Below are positions 45,969-58,353 of a stretch of DNA of 64,000 nucleotides, piece after piece. The DNA comes from Cephalotus follicularis (Eukaryota > Streptophyta > Magnoliopsida > Oxalidales > Cephalotaceae). Under the pieces are notes generated by a model. It was not told the origin of the DNA. It was given only the letters and a program-made list of their open reading frames with translations, and made no database searches. The translations under genes and the position numbers were made by a program. The stretch lies in NCBI GenBank assembly GCA_001972305.1, contig BDDD01002051.1, forward strand, positions 202,947 to 266,946. The letters are read 5' to 3'. Every line of letters begins with the position of its first letter. Within the stretch, counting starts at the first letter, position 1.

Positions 45969-48900
45969 TGTCACACCCCGTTTCATTGACAACATAAAGG
46001 TCATGGCAATTTAACATAAATATTCAGATTATGCAAATACGGTGAATTTAAAACTTTAAATACTAATAACATCTTGCGGAAGCAATTAAATATAAGCTGA
46101 AAACAAACCCAATCATGCGTCCCATACCACATGATTCCATCATTTAACATTAACAAGTCATGTCAACTGCCCACAAACGGAGCATGATCAAAGTCGATTA
46201 ACATCATTAAAACATTAGTACAGTAATCCAAAATAAAACGTGTCTCAAACATCGTTTAACATTTATTAAAGTAGATAAAACTCTGTCTCTCCTCTGATCG
46301 GCCGCCCACGGTTGAAATCCAAGTCACTGCATCAATCTGTAATAGTAGCACTCGGCTAAATCATAAGTGTAATTTAGGGTCAATGATAATGAATGACATG
46401 TAGTGAATGCATCCATGATGCATTATACAATATATCACAATACATATAAACATATATGTATCTATGCCAAAGTGTGCAACCATGCCAAGTGGCCACAACC
46501 ATCAGATCATCAGTCATGTCTCGTTGGATAACCAAATCAAATCAAATCAAACCACATCAATTCAAATCAACTGTATGAAGAGCGCCGCCATCTCCTGGCC
46601 CCGACGTCGTACTCTTACTTCGGCACCAGACTCCCGAGTCACGAAGCAAGGAAAAAAATCAGACTCATGATGCTCGCACTATATGTTCAACAATCATGGT
46701 ACCCCATGTTACTTGCACTCAGTGTTTAGTAACATTGTATTTGGGCATACCAAGCCATCTCCTAGCCCCTAGGTGAACATCCCAACCACCAGCCATAGGT
46801 GACACTCAGTCACCCAAGCCAGTACGGCATCAATCACAATCAACAAATAAATTCAAATCAAATCGTTTCCAAGTAGTTTATAAAATACTAAAAATAATAC
46901 ATTTATTTTAAAATGTATTACATCTTTGAAACCATGTATCAATCCATCAAAAATATAAATTTATCAAAATATACATTTTCATATCAAATAATGATTTGTA
47001 TAAAATCATGTACACATTTCTAAAATGAACAAAACACTTTACAATCATTCGCATTTCAATCATCAATTCATTTCATATCAAAATGTGATGCAAACATATG
47101 CTCAAAATGCAAGTCAGTTTCTCAACAGTCGGTTGCCGCTTCATGACAGTCGGTTGTTTCCTCATGGCAGTCTGCTATTTTCTTTAAAAAGTCAGTTTTC
47201 CCGGATTTGGCAGTCGGCTGCCTCCCTCAATATTCGGTCGTCTCATGTTTGACAGTCGGTTGCTCGCATAACAATTGGTTGTCTCCTCAAGACAGTCGTC
47301 TGTTTTGTGAACAGTACGTATCTTTTACATCGGCACTCAACCCAGCATTGCCATCTCAGCGAATCTGAGTGAAGTGACAGGTGGACAGTCGACTGTCATC
47401 CCAAACAGTCAGTTGTGCCATCAATCAGTTAGCTGCCTTCTCTTGGCAGTCGGCTAATCATACAATAGGAGAAAACCTCCATTAAAACGCATGAACAGTC
47501 GACTGGCTCCTTAGCACAGTCGGCTATTTCCCTCGAGCAGTCGGCTATTCGCACTGAAAAGTCGACTGGTTGCCTTGGGCAGTCGGCTGGTCCTATGCGC
47601 AGTGCACAAAAACAACAGAAAATACATGCAATCATCTATCCAAATCCAAACACAACAGAGCATTTATCATCGTCAACACATTTCATGCTCATATCACAGT
47701 CCATTGCATGCATTTCATTCATAACGTCCATTATAACGAAACTTAAATCACCATTATGAAATTTCCCCTACCTTTAAATTCCAAGTTAGGAATTGCAATC
47801 CACCTGTTTAAGTTCCGATCCGATGCTTTTGAACTCCCATAACTCGTCTAGCAACTCCAACAGGTTCGGTTCTTTCCACTGGTTCAAGTCTCCAATTCCT
47901 CAGCTCAAAACAATGCACCTTGGATCAACAACATGTTGGAAACCTGGCAAGGGTTCCCGGTCGATTTGGTCCTAGGACGCAAGTGTGCATAATTTTAATT
48001 TTTTAAAAACACCAAGACTGAAAGTCATGGTCCACACTTACATCTTAGTACCAAATAGAAAAGCCTAGGATCTCCGTTTAATTAACAAGCGAACTAAAAA
48101 CAAGAACAAGCATGCACATAAAAATAAACCGAACACACGTCGGTAATCATAAAAGTAAGAGTGAAGCAATCATACCAACGTTGGAGGCTCCACCACTTTG
48201 CCGCTACACGCTTGTAGTAGCAAATGCCGGTCACCCGTAACACCGTCGGTTTTCGGACAGTCCACGTTTCGTCCGATGTTGACACCAACGGACTCCAAAA
48301 AATCTGCTCAACCCGAATCCGGAGGAGACACGCTCGGAACCGCGCCGGAACACGGCGGCCAGAGGCGGCGACTCACTGAGTTCGGACTCAGTGAGTCTCG
48401 GTCATCTCGCCATTGACCGGTCTTGACATATATGAACACCAACACCACGACCAACGCAGATCCAACCCTTTACGGACAGGGCGCTATATGTGTATTCTGT
48501 TGATATGGTGATCAACTGATCCGTAGAGATGGTATGGGATAATACATATAGCAAAATGCCAATCTTTACTGAAATATGCACAATAGAACACGAATGGAAC
48601 TAAGAATGTACGATTCAAGAGTGTGTCATATGCTGAGAACATATGTCTGCAACCTTCTCGTGGCTTGCAGGGACACCCTAATCTAACACAACACGCTCAC
48701 TTTCTCCTCTTTCTCTCCACTCTTTTATACTCTCTTTTCCTCTTTGTGAAAATGGTGAAGATTGGAGGAGGAAAAACGTGTTTTTGTGGAGAAAACACAT
48801 CTCTCCCTCTTCTGTCGATATAAATCCAAAACACCCATGTTTCTGCCAATAGTTTGGCGTGCACGTTATACTATCTGACCTGTAGCAGCGGCTGCTTTGC

Positions 48901-49151
48901 TTGGCAGTCGGCTGCCTCTGCCGACACTTCCAGCAGGCTGTTTCCTCAGCAGTCGGCTGGTGCACTTATGGGGGTCCAATCGGATGTCTCTCACAGACAG
49001 TAGGCTGCACGCCCTATCTCCCCAACATTTCTTTAACTTTTCATACAAGTCTTAACACCACAAGGTGGAAAATCATGATTATCATTAATTTAACGCATAG
49101 GTTACATCGGGAAATTCAATATTACATTTAATGAAAATCCTGGGCGTGACA
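45969..49151 (-). repeat. Gamma LTR, 5' copy, interrupted by a solo copia LTR
   Basis: Matches 38647-41098 throughout, apart from the 755-bp insertion at 47934-48688. About 25 bp are missing near 46348 that include the TTAGCC arm of the conserved block. Arrays at 47126-47321, 47386-47589 and 48889-49010 correspond to blocks 1, 2 and 3. Confidence 0.93.
47934..48688 (-). repeat. Solo copia LTR with large internal deletion, target duplication CAACA
   Basis: CAACA at 47929-47933 and 48689-48693. Its ends equal those of the copia LTR at 12032-16978, in reverse. The first about 220 bp and last about 540 bp align; roughly 1.7 kb between them is missing. It carries a perfect 12-bp inverted repeat with a TCGG loop at 48370-48397. 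Confidence 0.93.
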
Positions 49152-49156
49152 CAAAC

Positions 49157-49664
49157 TTAAATGATCAAATTCTAGTTATCCTCGGTAGACCTTTCTTAGC
49201 GACTAGTAATGCATTAATTAATTGTCGAACTAGTTTGATGAAATTAAATTTCGGAAATACGTCCGTGGATTTTAATGTTTTTCGTCTGGGAAAGCATTAC
49301 GCTGATTTTGATGAATTGAACGCAATCCATGCATTTCCCAATTACATTGATACGCACTTTGACATTGATTTTGATGAAAATTTTAGTGAATGCATGCGGG
49401 AGTTAGAGGATGGCGATGGAGGCGATTTCGTTGACGTGCTTAGTATTCAACCATTAGAGCCAGTGGGCCCCTTGTCCATATCCTTACCTAAGCCATCAAT
49501 CGAGGAGCCTCCGAAACTTGAACTCAAAGAATTGCCCTATACATTGAAATACTCGTTCTTAGGAGAAAACAAAACTCTTCCTGTTATCATTTCATCCGAT
49601 CTTACTCCAAGTCAGGAAGAGGAGGTTATTCACCTACTCAAAGAAAATAAAGAGGCAATCGGTT
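49157..49664 (+). pseudogene. Athila protease C-terminal part and protease-RT linker
   Basis: Resumes after CAAAC: NLNDQILVILGRPFLATSNA, LINCRTSLMKLNFGN, an acidic linker, then LPYTLKYSFLGENKTLPVII and QEEEVIHLLKENKEAIG. GRPFLATSNA is the C-terminal protease signature. The frame is open over about 150 residues and is cut at 49665 by an LTR-like block. Confidence 0.9.
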
Positions 49665-51977
49665 GTGTAACGCCTCGTAGCTGTTTTGGAGCTTAAGAGA
49701 AAAACTTATTCTATGGTGTATAATTTTTTTTTATGGGCTTTGGACTTATTTGAGTAAGAGATGAAGGTTAAGAGTTGTTTATGTTATAAGCCCAAGTGTA
49801 AAGCATGATTAGTGATAGTTAAAGGACTTAAGTGCAAAGCTTGTTGAGGAAGCTTCCATATCCCAAGACAAAGGAAGGCTTAAGTTGGGATTAGTGTGAA
49901 GACTTTTGGAGCTGTAGCCATCCTTTCTTCTAGCTTCAGTAGAGAGTTTAGAGAGTTTTAGAGAGAGAGTTCTAGTTTTCTTCTTCTTCTTTCCGTTCTT
50001 AGCGTCTGGACCAGAAGAAGCTTGAAGCGTCCGACCCCATCAAGAAGAACAAGTGGACGAGGAAAGAAGCAGTCAAGCTAGAGGAAGAGCGTAGTAGAAA
50101 AGAAGGGACGTTAGCGTCCAAGGAAGTAGCAAGAACAGTGAGTGGGATATCCTTTCTATGTTTCTAGTTATTTCATGATGTTCTTGTTGACTCTTTCAGT
50201 GTCTTTGATAGGAAGCCGGGCGAGACTGTCCCCAGGTCCTACATGGATCTCCTTTACGCTATTGTCTATGATGGTGTTTTGGGTTTGAGTACAGCAGAGC
50301 TAAGTTGCTAAAAGTAGAGATTAGAGCCTTTCAGTAAGTATTCTAGAGGAGGACTTTGTCCTCGGCAGTTATGCCATCAGCCCAGATAAGTAAGTAAAGC
50401 AAGAAATAGCAAGCACAGAAGGGAACCATGGGTTCTCAGCAGTTACTGCCAAGCAAACTTCGGCCTAGATCAGCTCAACGCCACTATAAGTTGGCAACTA
50501 TATTATGTAACCAGCAGGCTTCGCCCTAGATCAGCATAGAAAAGAAAAGCCAGTTCCTAGCTTAGTTGTTCTCCTCGGGTGTTTAGCCATGAAGGACCCC
50601 AGTTCTTTTTCATATACCTTTCTTTTAATGAGTTGTACTCTTAAGTTTATTTTTGCTTATATGAACATTCTAGAACCAGCTAAGCAGAGAAAGAGTAAGT
50701 TTTTCAAGTACTTTGAGCGTTTCTTTATTGTATGCCATGACATATGTTTGTTTACAGTCTGTTTCCCCAGTTGGGATAGTTTTTCATGTTCATGGTAAGC
50801 TTTCTTTCAGCACATTCATTCATAAGAATGTACCAGAGGATATTTCGTTCTCATTCACTTAGTCAGTTGGACTAATCCCCTCACAGACTATTTTGCAGAC
50901 CAGCCAGCAGGAGGAGACCCTCCAGCTCAGCAGTAGATAGATAAGCAAGGTAGTTTTTGGCTCAGCCCCTTGGAGTGCCAGCTCGAGCGTTTAGCACTTC
51001 CATAGCATGGGGCATACTTTGGGTTCTGTTACCCTTCTTTTGTAGTAGAGTAGGTGAGAGTTTACCTTTTGTATATATAGTAAGCTTTGTTGTTCTTTTG
51101 CCTGCACGGGGAGGCAGTGTTTGTATACCAGAGGACATATATGTAATCGTTTTATGCTTTCAAGATATGTTATGGATGTTTTGAGTATACAGATGTGTTT
51201 ATCATGTGTTTTTATGAACTCTTTATGTTTTGAGTTTGTGATCCCAGGCCTGGCAAGGGAGCTAGAGAGTCCCCGGGCTTGTATAACAGAGACGAGCTTA
51301 GTGGGGGAGAATAGTTGAGGCTAAGATGGTTGCCTTAAGTTTTTGGAGTGTTATCCGTGGTGGTAGGGTGTCCCCGGGTAAGGTTGCTTTGGAGTATGAC
51401 CCCGAGAAGGACTCCTCGGGTAGATGCTAGGGAAGGCTTGTTAGAAGAAGGCCCGAGACGGGCATAAGTTTTTTGATAGTGTTTCATGTTAAGCTATGTG
51501 TTTTGGTGTTGTGTTGTTTTGTTGAGAAGGGGTGTCAGGGGACAAGGCGTGTTCCTAGGGGAGCTTAAGTGAGCACGTGTGGCATGCGAGCGTCTCTCCC
51601 TGGGCATGTTGGTTAAGTGTGCTCATGTGTTGCACATGTGTGTTCTCCCCTTGCATGTTTTGCGCGTTATGTTAAGTGTCCATGTGAGGAGCACGTGGGG
51701 ATTAAGTAGTGCGGAGCGTTTTGGAGCCTTGGTTAAGTGAAGCTTTGGACATAAGTGCTACGACGCGTTTGGATCTTTGGTTTTAGGTTGTAGCGCGGGG
51801 CTTGAGCAGGAGTGGAGTTGGATCCTCTACCCTGGCTGCCCTGTTAGCTGTGTCCCCAGCCCAGCCCAAGCTTTCTCCTCAGGTAGTTACAGTTTAAGAG
51901 GGTTGTTGGCAAGTGGAGCGCTATCCCCAGTCAGGGCACGTGTCCCATAGAGTTCGCAGGAACGGGTCCTGATAGCA
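49665..51977. repeat. LTR-like insertion in the Athila protease-RT linker
   Basis: Starts TGTAACGCCTCG right after the codons for EAIG. RT codons resume at GGACGATGGCTGAC (51978). About 2.3 kb without coding potential, the size of the delta LTR. The left end looks like an LTR start. The right end (GATAGCA) is not a clear terminus and the flanks do not form a clean duplication. It has a repeated CAGCAG...CTTCGGCCTAGATCAGC block (50440-50540) and an AG-rich/CT-rich zone near 49940-50000. Confidence 0.55.
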
Positions 51978-53394
51978 GGACGATGGCTGACATCAAGGGA
52001 ATTAGCCCTTCTATTTGTGAGCATCGCATAAATATCATAGAAGGATCCAAACCTTCTAGAGAACCTCAGCGAAGAACAAATCCCTTGATGAAAGAAGCCA
52101 TAAAAAAAGAAATCTTGAAGTGACTGGACAATGGGATCATTTATCCCATTTTGGATAGTCAATGGGTAAGTCCAGTCCACATAGTCCCGAAGAAATCCCG
52201 AGTGACGGTAGTGCAATCCTTCACCAATGACTTACTTCCTACTAAAGTCCAAACTGGATGGAGGGTGTGCATTGACTATCGCAAATTAAATACAGCCACC
52301 TAGAAGGATCATTTTCCCCTTCCCTTTATCGATAAAATGCTAGATAGGTTGGCTAGTCATGAGTGTTATTGTTTTCTCGATGGGTACTCCGGATACAATC
52401 AAATTCCCATCCGCAAGATCAAGAGAAAACAACCTTCACATGCCCTTTTTGTACATTTGCATACCGACACATGCCATTTGGCCTTTGCAATGCCCCCACT
52501 ACCTTCCAAAGGTGCATGAGCTCTAACATGGTGGAGGATTTCCTTGAGGTTTTTATGGATGATTTTTCTGTGCATCATTCCTCGTTCTGTCAATGCCTTC
52601 ATCACCTAAAATTAGTACTAGAAAGAAGTAGAGAGAAGAATTTTGTGTTCAATCGGGAAAAGTGTAATTTCATGGTAAAGAAAGGGATCGTTCTTGGGCA
52701 TGTAATGTCAAAAGAAGGAATAGAAGTAGAAAAAGCAAAAATAGAAGTCATTACACATTTGGCCCCACCTCGCAAAGTGAAAGACATCCGAGCATTCCTC
52801 AGACATGCTGGTTTTTATCAAAGGTTCATCAAGGATTTTAGCAAGGCAGCACATCCCTTGACTTCGCTCCTAGCGGAAGATCAAGATTTTGTTTTTTTTG
52901 ACGAGTGCCTTGTAGCATTTAACCGCTTAAACAATGAGCTCACCTCCACTCCTATTATTCAAGCACCGATTTGGACTAAGCATTTTGAGATTATGTGTGA
53001 TGCTTTCGACAGTGCCATTGGAGCTGTTCTCGGCCAAAGAATGAATAAATTGCCTCACGTCATTTATTATGCAAGTAGGACCCTTTCATATGCACAACTG
53101 AATTACACGACCTCTGAGAAGGAGTTCTTAGCTTTGGTCTTTGCACTTGAGAAATTCTGATCGTACCTTTTAGGATCACATGTCATTGTGTATACTGATC
53201 ATGTTGCAATTCGGTACTTAATGAGTAAGAAAGATGCTAAAGCATGTCTTATCCGATGGGTTCTGCTCCTTCAAGAATTTGACATTGAAATTCAAGACAA
53301 GAAAGGAACTGAGAATTTGGTGGTTGCCCATTTATCTCGACTCTCCAATGTACCCAAGGTCCATGGTCCAATTAATGAAAGTTTTCCAGATTAA
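51978..53394 (+). pseudogene. Athila reverse transcriptase and RNase H
   Basis: MADIKGISPSICEHRI, VSPVHIVPKKSRVTV, WRVCIDYRKLNTAT, HFPLPFIDKMLDRLA and FLDGYSGYNQIPI. A frameshift near 52415 follows, then FAYRHMPFGLCNAPTTFQRC, the catalytic box VFMDDFSVH, GIVLGHVMSKEGIEVEKAKI, and RNase H CDAFDSAIGAVLGQ, YYASRTLSYAQLNYTTSEKE and [19 protein letters not shown]. Stops near 52120, 52302 and 53158 break it. Of the Asp residues, the one in VADHLSRL is missing (VAHLSRL). Confidence 0.92.
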
Positions 53395-53397
53395 TAG

Positions 53398-53735
53398 CTT
53401 ATGCACGTAGAGAGCGAACCATGGTATGCGGACATAGTGAATTATCTAGTTACATGAAATGTACCATTAGAATGGTTTGCTCAAGATAAGCGTCTGTTTC
53501 TTTCGCAAACGAAGCATTTTTTCTGGGATGATCCTTATCTCTTCAAAGCATGTCCTGGTTTAATTTTGTGACAATGTGTTCCTGATCATGAGCATTGCTC
53601 AATTCTATCTTTTTGTCATGATCAGGCGTGTGGTGGCCACTTTGGCCCATCCAAGATGGCAGCCAAGGGTTTACAATGTAGTTTTTTATTTGTCGACCAT
53701 TTTTAAAGACGCTTTTCAGTACTGTAGGGCTTGTG
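53398..53735 (+). pseudogene. Athila integrase N-terminal zinc-finger region
   Basis: MHVESEPWYADIVNYLVT, FFWDDPYLFKACPGLIL, CHDQACGGHFGPSKMAAKGL and CRACASC give the HHCC finger (H in HDQACGGH, CxxC in CRACASC). Several stops and shifts occur. It is cut by the solo LTR at the CTTCC duplication directly after the second Cys. Confidence 0.85.
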
Positions 53736-53740
53736 CTTCC

Positions 53741-56700
53741 TGTGACACCCCGGTCACTTTTATATGGTTAACGTGCTAAGGACAGGAGCTTATCATTAGT
53801 ATTATCATTTTCATTTATGTTATTGCTAATATTATGTTATAATAATAATATTAAAAAAAATAGAGTACTCGTGAGGCACCTAGAAGGAGCTAGGCGCCAA
53901 TTGAAATAAAGCGCCCGTATGAAGACAGAACAAAGAGATAGAGAGGAGACGGGAGCGAGAGAGAGGCAGAGACCGGGAGAGAGACGTCAGGTGAGGCGCC
54001 GGAGGCCGGGGAAGACGGCGGACGACGTGACCACTGCCAGGTATTCTCCTTCTCCCTTCTTTCTTCTTCTTTCCTTCTTTTCTCCCCATGCCTGATGGCC
54101 ACTATCGGTGCCCGTTCACCGCCGTTGCCATCGCGGTATTGGGCCGGTCTTGGTTTACAAGACCAGCTCTACCCATCTTGATGGCCGTTGAAGCGTTATT
54201 CGGCCGGAATCGGCCGGATTTTTGCCGTTTGAGTCAAGCCGACATTTTGACTCACTGTCACCTGGGACGCTGTGTTTTACGCCGATTCCTGACGAGTCTC
54301 GGTCACCAACATGTAGACCGGACCTTGTGGAGGCCAGTGGTGGTGTGATCGGTGCAATGGCAACTCGGCCAGAGCTCCGGCGCGGCGATAGCCGCCGAGT
54401 CTGACCGAGTTTCCGGCGGAGATGTGTAGGCCTGGTTGTTTTGTGACTTATTTGTGAAGTGACCATAATTTTTGGTTGACCGGTGAGTTGACTCAGTGAG
54501 TCAAACTCACTGTCGGCGATGGCTGCCCGTTCCCGGGCGAGTCACAGTGAGATTCAATCAATAATGTGTTGAGCAACAGTTTAGGGGGTTGGTTTTAGTG
54601 CCGACGGAACCCTAACAGGTCGACCAGAATCTGGCTGAAGTTTTGATAACGGCAAATTATGTTTCTTGTATGTATGTCGTAACGATACGTGCTATGTTTA
54701 TGCAACGTGAAGGATGGCAGAGTTTCGAAACGATGACGAGAATCCAATAGTCGATTCAAAGCTTAACGGGGTTAGTCCGTGGTAGTATCGGCTCTGATAT
54801 CGTGAGTAGAACATCTCCTTCCTTATCTTTTCTTAATTGTTCTTGAATTCTTTAATGATGTTTGTTTATTCTTATTGTTGTTATTTGTACGATTTGTTGA
54901 TAGCTTATTTGACGATTCTGACTTGTTGATATCCTATATTGTCGATTCATAAGCTTGTTAATAGCCCTTGTTATTGGATTCCATCATATGATAAGACTTG
55001 TTTCCTGATATTTCTATCGTTGATTGTACTTCGATTTTACTTCTTCAATGTTATATATATTTGTTGGTAGAGCTTATTATTGACTTGTCATTAGACGATT
55101 TCATCATTGGTTATTCAGGAATCGTTTGAGTACTCTCGTTTGATCTTATACTTTGATATGAGACCTTGTGATTGTATACTCATTTTTCCTTGCTATTATA
55201 TCCGCTTGGCTCCCGCAGATAGATATTTGCTTCTCAGTTATGCTCATTCCCTTTCTTTGTTTTACTTTGAATTCTCGCTTGATATGTGTGCCTTGTAGTT
55301 CAATTATTATATCATGGTTCGGTCGGGATTTGTATGCCCGGTACGTCCTTTGTAAATCATATTTTCTTGTCTATGACCAAGTAAGGCTCAGATTCTGGTT
55401 GATTAGTTCACCCTCTTATTTGCGTTACTTTGTGAGCTTCGTTTTTGGTACCGTTGAGAACTTTGTATATTTTGTTGGAAACTTCAGTCATGCGGTGATG
55501 TACCTTTGTTCATTTCTGTTGAGGCATTCCTTTCCTCTATTCATTATTTGAGAGTCCTGTTGTTTTCATATGTGCCCTGTTTTCTTGTGATATATGATAT
55601 TGGTCGAGATTTGTAATCCATTTGTCTTTTGTTGATATATTGATTGGTTTGTGATATGATTCCGAGCGGGTATATGCTCGATGTTCTGGGTGACTTGGTC
55701 ACCTTCTCACATTTGTGATATCGTGACTGGTTATATCGTTATACTATGTTATATTCTGATGCTGGGTACCGGGATTATGGATATGTATTACCGGTCCAAG
55801 GAGTGGTATATGTTCGACGCTCAACTCTACTTAGCAGGCCCATTGGTCTATGATGGGGTGTTATGTGGAAACTGCCCCCGGTTTCCATACCTGGATCTGC
55901 GGCATACTATTGTCTATGATGGTATGCTGAGTGTGAGTGCAGCAGAGCTGCTCCATTACCCTGCTATTGGACTGTGTTTGGGTTGTATATATATATTGCA
56001 TGGGGGTCCCTCGGATGAGTTTGAGTGTGCATGCGGGCTTTCTCGGCGAGGGCTAGGGTCCGTGCGATTTATGTCGGCCCCTCGTGCGAGGTTTGGATGT
56101 TATGCTTACCATGGGCACTCTGCACCGGTGTATGATGGATGATGATCACATCCTGTAGCCTATTGGCCTATATTATTGCTACAACGGTTATGTTATGACG
56201 CCATGTGATTTGGCGGGGAAATGATATGACGCCATGTGATTTGGCGGGGATATGTGGCAGTGACATGATTGGTACCAGCATCCTCTTATATTTTTGTTGT
56301 TTATGATTCTTTGGGCACATATTACATTCTTGGTGTTTGATATTTGATTTATGATCGTATCTTTGAGTTTGATATTCAGATACTTGGATTTGTTGTGACT
56401 CTCATGTATTTGATCTCTGTCTTGACTTGATATTCGTTCAGTGGACTTTGTTGTTAAGTTCGAGTGTTTCTTTTATGGAGCCCATTTGTTGAGTATCGAG
56501 ATTCCTTTCTCGGATTTTTGTTACACTTGTGTATCTTGTTATATTCGTGGATTTCGTTTGTATTTATGAGCCTCAATATCCCTTTGTGATCTCGTTATCC
56601 CTTGGTGGTCTCGATATCCTTCGTGGATCATGATTTGTTATGGATCTTGATATCTTCTATAGATTAACATTGCCTTCTACTTTGAGCTTATATCATTTAT

Positions 56701-57379
56701 CTTTTTTTTAGTATGTAGTTATGGGTGATGTATTTATTGTTTCTACTCACTTAGTCATTTGGACTAACCTCCTCTCTTTTCTTTCCCTCCCAGATAAAGG
56801 CAAGATGGTAAGCGATTGTTAGATCTGTTCAAAAGGTGATGGACCACGAGGGCAGGGCATGCTACCAGGGTTTCAACACATGCATAGCATTCCACATCAA
56901 TATTTAATTATGCATTTACTTATGTTTTTATATAAACGTTTTCTTTTATGGTTTTGCTTTTAAAGGGCCGAGCCCTATAGACTTACTTTTCTTGCTTTGA
57001 TGAAATGGTTGAGGCTGAGCCCAACCTATGTTTACTACTTTAAAATTGTGGTTTGCTGAGGGCTGAGCCCATTTGTGGATGTTGAGGATTGAGCCCACTT
57101 TATAAACTGTTGATTCCTCCTTCAGGAGTGTGATTATAAAATGTGTTTTTCTGTACATAGGGCATAGTCCGATAAACGGATACTACATGCCCGAATTTCG
57201 TAAATTTTTAAGAGTTAGAAAAATTTTCAAGTTTTTTAGAAATGTCCAACTTTATGAAGCTTAACTTATGTTAGATGAAATTGTCTTAAAGAAACTTCAA
57301 GTTTAAAGTGAGTTTTATAAAAATCATGTCATATCCGTTCTCGGTAGGATATCGGTTATTGTCGGGAACGGGTGTGACA
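53741..57379 (+). repeat. Solo epsilon LTR of 3.6 kb, target duplication CTTCC
   Basis: CTTCC at 53736-53740 and 57380-57384; ends TGTGACACCCC and GGGTGTGACA. It holds a GA-rich, GC-rich tract (53930-54030) ending in CCAGGTATTCTCC, a donor-like site with a pyrimidine tract behind it. TTGACTCAGTGAGTCAA lies at 54488-54504 and a 31-bp repeat near 56194. Its orientation is taken from homology with 18340-18510 and is less certain than its boundaries. Confidence 0.92.
56190..56254 (+). repeat. Two-copy 31-bp tandem repeat
   Basis: TATGACGCCATGTGATTTGG plus CGGGGA occurs twice in direct succession, with a 31-bp step. Confidence 0.85.
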
Positions 57380-57384
57380 CTTCC

Positions 57385-58353
57385 TGTCAAACTTTAGGCC
57401 GTGTGACGAAACGTAATATGATGCCTTTGACACCAATTTTGACAGTTGAGTTTTTGATGTTTGGGGTATTGATTTCATGGGTCTGTTTCCCAACTTGTTT
57501 GGGAATCTCTACATCCTTCTAGCAGTTGATTATGTTTCAAAGTGGATAGAGGAAATTCCTTGTCGAACCAACGACAACTCCGTCGTTGTAAAATATCTCA
57601 AGGAACATATCTTTTCTCGTTTTGGCACCCCACGTGCCATTATTAGTGATAGGGGTACTCATTTTTGTAATCGTTCTTTTGAAGCCCTTATGAAAAGGTA
57701 TGGGATCACTCACAAGCTCACTACACCATATCATCCTCAAACAAGTGGGCAAGTTAAGGTATCTAATCGCCAAATCAAGTAAATTCTCAAAAAAACAGTC
57801 AACCCCAATAGAAAGGATTGGTCCACGGGACTTGTGGATGCCTTATGGGCTTATCGAACTGCTTTCAAGACTAACCTTGGTCAATCTCCTTATCGGCTTG
57901 TGTACGGTAAATCTTGTCATCTTCTGGTGGAGTTAGAACATCGAGCCTTTTGGGCTATTAATCAATTTAATTTTTATTGTTCCACTGCGAGTAGTCATCG
58001 TGCGCTTCAATTATCTGAGTTAGAAGAAATTTGAAATGATGCGTATGACAATGAGAAGATTTCCAAAGAAAAGACCAAGGCTTTTCATGATGCGCGGATT
58101 TTTCAAAAAAAAATTCGAAGTAGGAGATAAGGTTCTTTTATATAAGTCACGTATACATTTGTTTCCAGGAAAATTGAGATCCCGTTGGGATGTGCTGTAT
58201 ATTGTTCAAAATGTTTTCTCACATGGTGTTTTTGAGATTTGTAAGCCAGGTACTGACAACATTTTCAAAGTAAACGGGCTGCGGTTGAAGAGATTTTTAG
58301 AGTTTCCGGCTTCACCGATGGAGGAGGCCATGGACTTGCATGAGCTTCCATGA
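57385..58353 (+). pseudogene. Athila integrase core and C-terminal region, catalytic Glu changed to Lys
   Basis: [20 protein letters not shown] has the first Asp and [20 protein letters not shown] the second. The Glu is lost: the expected GQVEVSN reads [31 protein letters not shown] follows in the next open piece. After another stop and shift come FEVGDKVLLYKSRIHLFPGK and FKVNGLRLKRFLE, ending LHELP-stop. There are at least two stops and two frameshifts. No chromodomain is present, as expected for Athila-like elements. Confidence 0.9.

Larger units (their letters stand above)
38647..49151 (-). mobile_element. Gamma-family chromovirus, target duplication CAAAC
   Basis: 10.5 kb, opposite in orientation to the Athila host, with CAAAC at 38642-38646 and 49152-49156. 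Both LTRs, primer site, gag, protease, RT, RNase H, integrase, chromodomain and polypurine tract are all present in order, making it the most complete element here. Stops, frameshifts and two lost catalytic Asp residues inactivate it. A solo copia LTR sits in its 5' LTR. The two LTRs differ by about 5 percent over the first 165 bp by eye. Confidence 0.95.

Noticed and set aside
55168..56142. Open frames of 127 and 153 residues in the epsilon LTR
   Set aside because: They fall wholly inside a solo LTR with defined ends and target duplication. T-rich DNA gives hydrophobic-looking peptides by chance.
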